64,000 nucleotides of DNA, taken from assembly GCF_014644555.1 (NCBI RefSeq), contig NZ_BMKX01000007.1, forward strand, positions 145,773-209,772, given 5' to 3'. Below the pieces are notes generated by a model, which searched no databases, had not been told where the DNA came from, and saw only the letters and a program-made list of their open reading frames with translations. Origin of the DNA: Glutamicibacter ardleyensis. Its GTDB lineage: Bacteria; Actinomycetota; Actinomycetes; Actinomycetales; Micrococcaceae. Of the stretch, positions 9,043 to 16,147 are shown piece after piece; within the stretch, counting starts at the first letter, position 1, and every line of letters starts with the position of its first letter. The position numbers and the translations under genes are program-made.

Positions 9043-9175
9043 GATGTACCCAGACTAATGGCTCGAGCCTGATAGTTCCCGAGAAAATGCCGGATTTTCA
9101 CCGCAAAATTATTGAATCTCTAATCCTGCAGATTTTTCCCTTGAATCGTCTGGACCGCGGTGCAAGAGTTGGTTT

Positions 9176-10366
9176 ATGAAGAATGCACAGGCCAAACGCT
9201 ACAATCAGGCACTAGATAAGGCTGGAATGGGTGAACGCCCGTTGGCCTTGCTCGATTTAGAAGCGTTTGATAATAACCTGATCGCCCTACGCGAACGGGC
9301 GCAAAACCTACCTATCCGGGTGGCTTCCAAGTCCCTCAGGGTGCGTTGTGCACTAGACCGAGTTCTGGAGCAACCTGGATTTAAAGGTATTTTATGCTTC
9401 ACGCTTGCCGAGGCCCTCTGGTTAGCAAGCCACGGCTACAAGGACTTGGTTGTGGCCTACCCGCAGGCAGACCCAGCGGCCATCAGCAGATGGGCAACTA
9501 GCGAACAAGCACGACAAGAGATCACGGTAATGATCGACGATACCGACCAATTAGACTTGATCGACAAGATCGCCGTGGGGCATCAGGAATTGAAGGTAGC
9601 TCTAGAACTTGATGCTTCCTACTACCCAACAGCTACTTTCCGATTGGGCGCTGCTCGTTCGCCGTTACACGATCCCCAGGACGTGGCAGCGTTGGCTCAG
9701 CAGGTAGTTAAGCGTAAGGGTTTTAAAGTTGATGGACTCATGGGCTACGAATCGCAGATCGCTTCGGTTCCCGATGGCGGTTTGGGACTCAAAGCTCTGC
9801 TCGCTCGCAACATCCGTAAACGCAGCGCTGCTGAACTGGCCGAACGTCGAGGGGAAACGATCAGGCTGGTCAACGAGGTGACGAACCTCCGGTTCGTTAA
9901 CGCCGGGGGCACCGGTTCCCTTGAAACTACCGCGCGAGAGAACGCGATTACCGAAGTGGCTGCCGGCTCTGGACTCTTCGCCCCGGCGCTGTTTGATTCC
10001 TTTAGATACTTTCGGCCCACCCCCGCCCTATATTTAGGCTTTAGTGTCGTACGTCGTCCCGAACCCGATGTCGTCACCATTCTTGGTGGCGGCTGGGTTG
10101 CTTCCGGGCCAGCGGGCAAGAACCGGTTGCCACAGATTGCCTGGCCTAAGAAACTGAAGTATCTGCAGATGGAAGCCGCTGGCGAGGTGCAGACCCCCTT
10201 GAAGGGAGCGGCCGCCAGCAAACTCAAGATTGGCGACACGATCTGGTTACGTCACGCCAAAGCCGGGGAACCGGCCGAACGGGTCAATCGGCTAGCGGTG
10301 TATTCAAAGGGACAGATAGTCGATGACTGGCCTACCTACCGTGGCGAGGGAAAGGCTTTCTTGTGA
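9176..10366 (+). CDS. Fold-III PLP enzyme, D-threonine aldolase/alanine racemase-like
   Basis: A 396-residue pyridoxal-phosphate enzyme with an alanine-racemase-type N-terminal barrel. The PLP lysine is probably K52 in RVASKSLRV, and VALELDASYY and RFVNAGGTGSL resemble the barrel strands that hold the phosphate. The C-terminal domain is of the D-serine dehydratase-like type. Proteins of this type are usually called amino acid deaminase/aldolase; the substrate is not known here. Its stop overlaps the start of the FAD oxidase by four bases (GTGA), so the two are probably made together. Confidence 0.75.
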   Translation: MKNAQAKRYNQALDKAGMGERPLALLDLEAFDNNLIALRERAQNLPIRVASKSLRVRCALDRVLEQPGFKGILCFTLAEALWLASHGYKDLVVAYPQADPAAISRWATSEQARQEITVMIDDTDQLDLIDKIAVGHQELKVALELDASYYPTATFRLGAARSPLHDPQDVAALAQQVVKRKGFKVDGLMGYESQIASVPDGGLGLKALLARNIRKRSAAELAERRGETIRLVNEVTNLRFVNAGGTGSLETTARENAITEVAAGSGLFAPALFDSFRYFRPTPALYLGFSVVRRPEPDVVTILGGGWVASGPAGKNRLPQIAWPKKLKYLQMEAAGEVQTPLKGAAASKLKIGDTIWLRHAKAGEPAERVNRLAVYSKGQIVDDWPTYRGEGKAFL

Positions 10367-11670
10367 GGCGCTTCGCCAACTTTTCACGGACCGTCACCGC
10401 GACTCCGACCCAGTGGCATAGCATCTCAGATCCGGGGCAGCTTCCGCAGATTTTTAGCGCTGCCGCGGATCAAGGATTGACGGTGCGTACCGTCGGCGCC
10501 GGGCATTCTTTTACTCCATTGGTGCAAACCAACGGAGTACTAGTGAGTCTTGACGGTTTTCAAGGAATCGAAGAAGTCGACGCATTCACCCATGAAGTCA
10601 CCTTCCGGGCTGGTACCCGTTTATGGCAGATTCCACGGCTACTTGAACCATTTAATCTGGCTCTCGAAAACATGGGCGACATCGATCGGCAATCCGTTGC
10701 TGGTGCTATTAGCACCTCAACGCACGGGACTGGTCTTGGTTTCACTGGTTTTAGTGGTGCCGTCACCGGGATTCGTATCATGCTCGCCGATGGGACTCAT
10801 CAGCGAGCATCAGCGACGGAAAACCCCGAACTTTTTCACGCCACCAGAGTAAGCCTTGGCGCGCTGGGTGTGATCACACATGTCAGGTTGCGTTGTGTCC
10901 CGCATTTCTTATTGCACGCGGTAGAGCGGGTGGAAGACATCGAGCAGATAGCACAAAACTTTATCGACCGTTCCAAACAGAACGACCACGTGGAATTTTT
11001 CTGGTTCCCCGGCACCAAGCGGGCGATTGTCAAAACTAATACACGGTTAGCAGCGGGCAGTAGCCTACCAAGAATGAATTCGTTCTCCAGATGGGTCAAC
11101 GATGAGCTGGTCTCAAATGGTGCCTTGCAAGGAATTAGCACCCTCGGCGCATTACGCCCGCAGTGGATCCCGAAGCTGAACCGCCTAGCTACCTCTGTAC
11201 TTTCAAATAGGGAGTACACCGACCGCTGGGACAAGGTGTTCACCTCGCCCCGACGCGTTCGTTTCACCGAAATGGAATACGCTATTCCACTGGAGAACTT
11301 CACCTCGGCTTTCGCTCAACTGCGCTCGTATTTGGATAGTGTTCCCGCTCAGGTGGTGTTTCCCGTAGAGGTTCGAACAGCGGCCGCAGACGACACCTGG
11401 TTAGGCACCGCCAGCGGACGAAACAGCGTATACATTGCAGTGCATCAATATATCCATGATGACGTTCCACAGTACTTTCCTGAGGTGGAGAAGATACTGC
11501 GCGAGTTTGACGGGCGCCCCCACTGGGGCAAAGAACATTCTCTGGGCGCAGCAGATTTATCTGCGTGCTATCCGCGTTTTGGTGATTTTCAAACTGTACG
11601 TACTGCAGTTGACCCTAGAGGTTTATTCCTCAACAAGTATCTTAGACGCCTGCTAATGCGCGAAGCCTAG
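10363..11670 (+). CDS. D-arabinono-1,4-lactone oxidase-type FAD oxidoreductase
   Basis: A 435-residue flavoprotein of the VAO/aldonolactone oxidase group. The FAD-binding domain contains VRTVGAGHSFTP, where H48 is in the place used for covalent flavin in this group, and then GDIDRQSVAGAISTSTHGTG. The C-terminal ALO domain includes EVRTAAADDTWL and HWGKEHSL near the end. The GTG start overlaps the upstream aldolase stop. The two-gene pair suggests a coupled oxidation of a sugar acid or amino alcohol, but the substrate cannot be read from sequence. Its stop shares the bases CTAG with the converging gene. Confidence 0.8.
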   Translation: MRRFANFSRTVTATPTQWHSISDPGQLPQIFSAAADQGLTVRTVGAGHSFTPLVQTNGVLVSLDGFQGIEEVDAFTHEVTFRAGTRLWQIPRLLEPFNLALENMGDIDRQSVAGAISTSTHGTGLGFTGFSGAVTGIRIMLADGTHQRASATENPELFHATRVSLGALGVITHVRLRCVPHFLLHAVERVEDIEQIAQNFIDRSKQNDHVEFFWFPGTKRAIVKTNTRLAAGSSLPRMNSFSRWVNDELVSNGALQGISTLGALRPQWIPKLNRLATSVLSNREYTDRWDKVFTSPRRVRFTEMEYAIPLENFTSAFAQLRSYLDSVPAQVVFPVEVRTAAADDTWLGTASGRNSVYIAVHQYIHDDVPQYFPEVEKILREFDGRPHWGKEHSLGAADLSACYPRFGDFQTVRTAVDPRGLFLNKYLRRLLMREA

Positions 11671-12752
11671 AACTGAACGTCGGTCCAAATTAGTGCAGGG
11701 TCAGGATTATTAAGCTGAGGTGGGCCGTCCACGGATTGAGCCTGTGCCGGCTCCCGGTCGCCAATATGCCCCTGCCCAAGTACTTGCCAAGCAGAGCTTG
11801 GAACAAGGTAATTTCCCGAATCGCTGATGGCGTCCGGACGGTTTATCTGTTTCAGTAAACCATCACGAGCAGTCAATGAGAATGGCTGCTGACCTAGTGC
11901 TCCGGCGACAATGTACGGGGCATTCCCAACACCATCGATTTTCTTGGACTGGTCGTCGCGCAGGTACTTTTTGCCATTTAGGTAATCGTCAACCACACGC
12001 AGTTGGTCCAGTTCTCGTGATTCGGCGAATGAGTATCCAGCGAAGTTGTCGTCGGTTTGGACCGCGATCAGATGTACCTGTTTTCCACGATACTCAATGG
12101 GAATATCCCAGAGCCCGCTACTCATTACAGGAATTGATGCTGCCAACGCCCCGCTGAGCCCAGAGTCATCAAGACGACTCTCGGGCATTTGGTCCCATTT
12201 GAATTCCGAGACGCTGGTGACCTGGTCAGGGGTGATCTGATATTTGGAGAGCACTACGACGGATCCTTGGCCCTCAAAATCCGCTTGCCCCCAAGCATCC
12301 TCGGGGCCACCAACAATTCGATCCCCATTCAGGTCTGCTCCGCTGGGCTTACCCTTGGACCCCACACCTAAGTACACGTAGTCGTACTCGACATCCGCAC
12401 GCGCATCATCCGGGTTATTAAGATAGCGATCTTGGAATACTTCGACGGCCTGCTCATTTGCGTCCATACCGGTCAAGACCACAACATCAGCATTGGCTGC
12501 GGTGATATTATCCGCCGCTAGCGCCGCTTGCCTATCATCGCCTTGTAAGAGGTCGGTGGCTAGTTGCCCGTCAATTTCGCGGGAAATCTGCGTATCGACG
12601 GTCGCGATGCGCAGCGATGTCTCTGAGGGTTCTTGACTCGGCGCAGGGCGCGGATCTTGCGCTTCCCAGGGGGCGGCAATTGCGCCAGCGGCGGGAAGCA
12701 TTAAAAGCGCTCCCAAACCTAGGCTTACCGTTCCTGCTAAAACTTTGCGCAC
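11667..12752 (-). CDS. Secreted endonuclease/exonuclease/phosphatase-fold protein, catalytic residues lost
   Basis: A 361-residue protein with a signal peptide (about residues 1-27, ending AGAIAA). The body matches the secreted actinobacterial EEP family in order: LRIATVDTQISREIDGQLATDL, ADVVVLTGMD, PSGADLNGDRIVGGPEDA, GQGSVVVLSKY, LWDIPI, and LIWTDVQF at the end. From memory, active members have FN, NEFD, SHWD, SHPTPP, AGDQNADP and SDHRLVW in the matching places. Here these read VD, TGMD, GLWD, AVQTDD, AGALGQQP and PDPALIW, so nearly every metal-binding or catalytic residue is replaced. It is probably a binding protein and not an enzyme. The GTG start has GTAGGGTGG upstream. Confidence 0.75.
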   Translation of the reverse strand: MRKVLAGTVSLGLGALLMLPAAGAIAAPWEAQDPRPAPSQEPSETSLRIATVDTQISREIDGQLATDLLQGDDRQAALAADNITAANADVVVLTGMDANEQAVEVFQDRYLNNPDDARADVEYDYVYLGVGSKGKPSGADLNGDRIVGGPEDAWGQADFEGQGSVVVLSKYQITPDQVTSVSEFKWDQMPESRLDDSGLSGALAASIPVMSSGLWDIPIEYRGKQVHLIAVQTDDNFAGYSFAESRELDQLRVVDDYLNGKKYLRDDQSKKIDGVGNAPYIVAGALGQQPFSLTARDGLLKQINRPDAISDSGNYLVPSSAWQVLGQGHIGDREPAQAQSVDGPPQLNNPDPALIWTDVQF

Positions 12753-12793
12753 TCTGCCACCCTACGCCGGATCAGTACTACTTTTCCAGCATC

Positions 12794-14446
12794 TTAATCG
12801 GATTGTGATGACTGCGCCGCGGCGGCTTTGGCGTTAGCCTCCAGCACTTCTTCCATATAAGGTGCCCGAACGTTCGGTGAGATGCGCGCATCCACCAGAC
12901 AAATGCCCTTCGATCCGTGCTGTACCCACTGCTGAACCTTTGCAAGATCAGCCACGGATTGCACCCGGATACCAGTGGCTCCTACCGCGCTAGCCAGTGC
13001 CGCAAAGTCGACGGTTGGAATGAGCATGGGGTCCTCGTGAAGACCAATTGAGCCATACTGGTGAACTTCTGCACCATAGGCGGAATCGTTGTAGATGACG
13101 ATGACGCCACTGCTAATAGTGCGGACTATCGACTCCAGATCTGCCAGTCCCATCAAGAATCCCCCGTCCCCGGCGGCCAGCACTACGGTACGTCCCTCGG
13201 CCGCGACTCCGGCTCCCACCATCGAAGCAATGCCTAGACCAATTGACTGATAAGCGGTACCAACACAGGTCAACGACCTAGCGCCCGTAGTTGACCAGTA
13301 CATGGGTCCCCAACCAATGAAGTGTCCCCCATCTTGCACCAGCACCCGGTTTGGGGGAAGAATTTTCTCCAGTTCACTAGCTACGCGGCGTGGATCAAGT
13401 AGGCCATCGGCGGCAAGCTCATCACCTAGAGGGCGGGCGCGCACCAAGCTAAGGTCTACCGAGGAAGCCCATGCAGATTTCTGGCCGTCGTAGCAATCAA
13501 GCAAGCCACGGATTGCTGCCCTGATATCCCCTGTGGCGAAGTAATCCACGCGGGAATTTGTTGCGGTGGCTGCTAAATCAATTTGCACCACCTTCGCCTG
13601 CGCATTAATTAGCTCTCCAAAGCGCATGGTGAATTGGTTCAGTCCCGCGCCAAGTACCAGCACGGCATCAGACTGCGCAATGATTTGCGCGTTTCGTTCC
13701 GTGGAAAAACCTCCGGTAATACCCAGATCATAGGGGTAGTCCAGCAGATCTCGGGCCAGCAAGGTTCCGGAGGTCGTAGCGCCCAGACACTTGGCAAGTT
13801 CAGTGATCTCGGCGGCAGCCTCGATGGCTCCGCGACCATAAAGAATGTGCGGACGCTGGGCTCCAGCCAAGATTTCGGTGATGGCGCTGATCTGCGAGAT
13901 GTTCAGTTCTGGTGCTGGAGGGGTGCTACGCAGGGATGCAAAATCTGGCAATTCACCTTCGAGGCTTGATACCGGTGCGAGATCATACGGGATGGCAAGA
14001 ACCACGGGAATTTGCTCGCGTAGTGCGTGAGCGGCGGCCTTTAGTGCGGTGGCACCCGGAGTATGGCGATCCACCACGTAGCGTACTGCTCGGACTCCTG
14101 CGTCGATGGCCGCCTGATCAATATCCCACGCGCGCAGACCCGTGGTTGGCGCATCTCCGGTGACAAGCAGCAACGGGGTGCGCGCTGCGGCGGCCTCCGC
14201 TAGCGCGGTGACGGCATTGCTGTAGCCCGCGCCGTAGGTGGTCGAAGCAATCGCCAGACGATTGGAAATTCGGAAGTAGGCGTCTGCCGCGGAAACCGTT
14301 GCAGATTCGTGGCGTACCGCGGTGTAATCAAAGCCGGCACGAACTGCGGCGTCGAGGAAGTGTGCGTTGCCGTTGCCCATGAGACCAAAAATCTGTGGCG
14401 CAATTGGCTTAAGGGCATGGGCGATGGCAGCTGAAACGCTGGACAT
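12794..14446 (-). CDS. Thiamine-diphosphate-dependent enzyme of the acetolactate synthase/decarboxylase superfamily
   Basis: A 550-residue ThDP enzyme with the three usual domains. The N-terminal Pyr domain has the activating glutamate E47 in AVRHESATVSAADAY. The central domain has ILYGRGAIEAA and VLVLGAGLNQFTMRFGELI. The C-terminal PP domain has the cofactor motif AAGDGGFLMGLADLESIV followed by VIVIYNDSAYG. It is not clearly acetolactate synthase, since no small-subunit gene is present. The start has AGGA eleven bases upstream. The gene stands alone, with a 170-bp gap to the upstream helix-turn-helix/ECF gene. Confidence 0.75.
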   Translation of the reverse strand: MSSVSAAIAHALKPIAPQIFGLMGNGNAHFLDAAVRAGFDYTAVRHESATVSAADAYFRISNRLAIASTTYGAGYSNAVTALAEAAAARTPLLLVTGDAPTTGLRAWDIDQAAIDAGVRAVRYVVDRHTPGATALKAAAHALREQIPVVLAIPYDLAPVSSLEGELPDFASLRSTPPAPELNISQISAITEILAGAQRPHILYGRGAIEAAAEITELAKCLGATTSGTLLARDLLDYPYDLGITGGFSTERNAQIIAQSDAVLVLGAGLNQFTMRFGELINAQAKVVQIDLAATATNSRVDYFATGDIRAAIRGLLDCYDGQKSAWASSVDLSLVRARPLGDELAADGLLDPRRVASELEKILPPNRVLVQDGGHFIGWGPMYWSTTGARSLTCVGTAYQSIGLGIASMVGAGVAAEGRTVVLAAGDGGFLMGLADLESIVRTISSGVIVIYNDSAYGAEVHQYGSIGLHEDPMLIPTVDFAALASAVGATGIRVQSVADLAKVQQWVQHGSKGICLVDARISPNVRAPYMEEVLEANAKAAAAQSSQSD

Positions 14447-14616
14447 AATGGACTCTTTTCCTAAAAAGGAGTTGAAGAAAATTCCATATATGTCTGCCGT
14501 TACCGGTTGTTATTAGCAACGGGTATCGCCCCTTTTGAGAGCGCCGGAACCTTTTTGAGGCGGTCCCTGACAGGTATAAGAATAAGGTACAAATCCTTGA
14601 TCGCGCTAGCTCGAGA

Positions 14617-15657
14617 TCATTTTGAGAGTTCCTCATCTTTAAGCCGACGTGAAATATCGGCTTCCAAATCAACAATGTTCGAACCGTTTACCCAACGCCT
14701 TAGCCGTACCAAGACCATCACGAGCAGAAAGGCGGTTAGCATTTTATCGGCTAGGGAATATAGGAAATTCGACGCAAATACGGTCACAATCAACGGCATT
14801 CCATAGGAATCCAAATTTGCCCGGGTTAATTCTGAGGCATGACCAGTTCCACCATGAAAAACAACGACCAATAGAATCGTCGCAATCACGCTGCAAGATA
14901 GTGCGACCAAAAACGTCAACAGATAGTACCGTTTCAGACTTCTTTCACGGCGCACCCACCGAATTCCGTATCCCCAAACTAGGGCACCGGTGACATTGAC
15001 CAGAATGAATGCCAGCGAAGAAGAATCTGTAATCGAACTCCCCAAGAGGTTCGTGGCGATAGCCACGGCAACTCCCGCCCAAGGCCCTAAAACCATCGCG
15101 ACGATCGCAGTTCCCAGCATGTCTAGGTAAAGCGGTATCCCCAGTGTTGCTACCAGCCAGAATCCTAATAAGTTGAGCGCAGTACTGCTAACAATCAGCA
15201 GCATTCTCCTTCCTAGCCGCCGAGATTTATTAGATTCATTTCTTTGTGTACTGTCCTCGATCTGCGTAATGGTCGAGTCTTCAACCATGTCTAGACTTTG
15301 AGAATTCGGATGAATTTCAGGCTCCGGCACATAAGTGACTCGGTCAGCTCTGGCCCGTAGACATCGGTTGCGCCAGTTTTCAACGTCCTCTTCCGTGCCA
15401 CCTAAAGCACAGACAATTTCAGAAATAAGTTCCACGTTGAGTCGGGTACGCCCAACTCGAAAGGCATCGTACACCGTTGATCTCGCTGGTCGAGACGCCC
15501 CAGGATCAACGCCTTGCGAAATACGATGGCTAGAAATACGTCGAACGATTTCAGCGTAGGGAACGTCTCCGGCGTCAAGACGCAAACGTTGCAGATCTTC
15601 GGCAATGAGATCAAAAGCCGACAGTGTCGAGTGCGACTGTTCCTCAGATTTCGACAC
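14617..15657 (-). CDS. Xre-like helix-turn-helix domain fused to an ECF S-component-like membrane domain
   Basis: A 346-residue protein in two parts. Residues about 15-100 form a helix-turn-helix of the actinobacterial Xre-like type (DLQRLRLDAGDVPYAEIVRR, then RSTVYDAF and ISEIVCALGGTEEDVENWR). After a charged linker, residues about 150-310 form five or six membrane segments. These include TALNLLGFWLVATLG, IPLYLDMLGTAIVAMVLGPW and GVAVAIATNLLGSS, which resemble substrate-binding S components of energy-coupling-factor transporters. No ECF ATPase genes are nearby. The GTG start has AAAAGGA eight bases upstream. The gene and its surroundings are clearly more AT-rich than the flanks, suggesting transfer. 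A membrane-held sensor-regulator is my guess; the function is unknown. Confidence 0.65.
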   Translation of the reverse strand: MSKSEEQSHSTLSAFDLIAEDLQRLRLDAGDVPYAEIVRRISSHRISQGVDPGASRPARSTVYDAFRVGRTRLNVELISEIVCALGGTEEDVENWRNRCLRARADRVTYVPEPEIHPNSQSLDMVEDSTITQIEDSTQRNESNKSRRLGRRMLLIVSSTALNLLGFWLVATLGIPLYLDMLGTAIVAMVLGPWAGVAVAIATNLLGSSITDSSSLAFILVNVTGALVWGYGIRWVRRERSLKRYYLLTFLVALSCSVIATILLVVVFHGGTGHASELTRANLDSYGMPLIVTVFASNFLYSLADKMLTAFLLVMVLVRLRRWVNGSNIVDLEADISRRLKDEELSK

Positions 15658-15912
15658 CGTTGCTTCCTTTTCTTATGGCGCCCGATGATGTTCCGCGCTT
15701 TGATTTAATTCTACGACGGAAGATTTAATAAACAGCACCGATTACAACTATCTATCGCCAAGTACCCACCTATGGGCAGAACAATAATTCATGCCTAGAT
15801 TCGCATATACATACTTATTGCCCCTGGGGCTGTTGAGTACACAGTTATTGTTGTTCGGACTTGTATGGAGATGAGATTTTGTTCGTTTGTAGAACAATTT
15901 CATAGATAAGAT

Positions 15913-16105
15913 TTTTGTAACTTGAGGTTTTCGACCGTGAGAGGTGTACCGCTTACGGTCCGATCTCGCACTGTGGCTAAAGTTATCATCTGCAAAAACT
16001 TGGGGGCAGATGCTGACTGGTCACGGAAACATCAGCACCCTTTAGCGCTAAAGGATAATAGTTAGGCACCTTCGAAGAATTTCGAAGGTGCCTAACTATT
16101 TAATT
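15913..16105 (+). ncRNA. Candidate structured RNA ending in a terminator
   Basis: Stems read along the plus strand: 15933-15941 with 15952-15960 (9 bp, one G-U); CATCTGC 15987-15993 with GCAGATG 16006-16012; TGCTGA 16011-16016 with TCAGCA 16032-16037, which overlaps and so competes with the previous stem; a perfect palindrome CCTTTAGC/GCTAAAGG at 16039-16054; and a 19-bp terminator-like hairpin (16058-16076/16081-16099) followed by TTAATT. A -10-like TAAGAT is at 15907-15912. It could instead be the 3' untranslated region of the leftward D-lactate dehydrogenase gene. No known family is recognised. Confidence 0.35.
16058..16099. terminator. Strong hairpin downstream of the D-lactate dehydrogenase gene
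   Basis: Perfect 19-bp arms around a GAAT loop. On the plus strand it is followed by TTAATT; on the minus strand no T-run follows. It either ends a plus-strand RNA or stabilises the 3' end of the leftward mRNA. Confidence 0.7.
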
Positions 16106-16147
16106 GCCTGTCAAGATACGCAGGGTCAACTAACGCGGGAGCCTTGG

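Larger units (their letters stand above)
15658..16147. other. AT-rich intergenic region with an operator-like repeat and several hairpins
   Basis: About 490 bases without a gene. An inverted repeat TTGTTC (15879-15884)/GAACAA (15892-15897) lies in the middle. To its right are five stem-loops, described under the ncRNA entry. A 42-codon frame from GTG 15939 has no ribosome-binding site and I do not call it. Confidence 0.5.

Noticed and set aside
14447..14616. Possible thiamine (TPP) riboswitch before the ThDP-enzyme gene
   Set aside because: The minus strand has hairpins and an ACCCGTTG stretch, but the CTGAGA and CCTGATC blocks of the TPP riboswitch are not there, and the gene uses but does not make ThDP.
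15939..16067. 42-codon frame in the hairpin region
   Set aside because: No ribosome-binding site, and the sequence is better explained by RNA stems.
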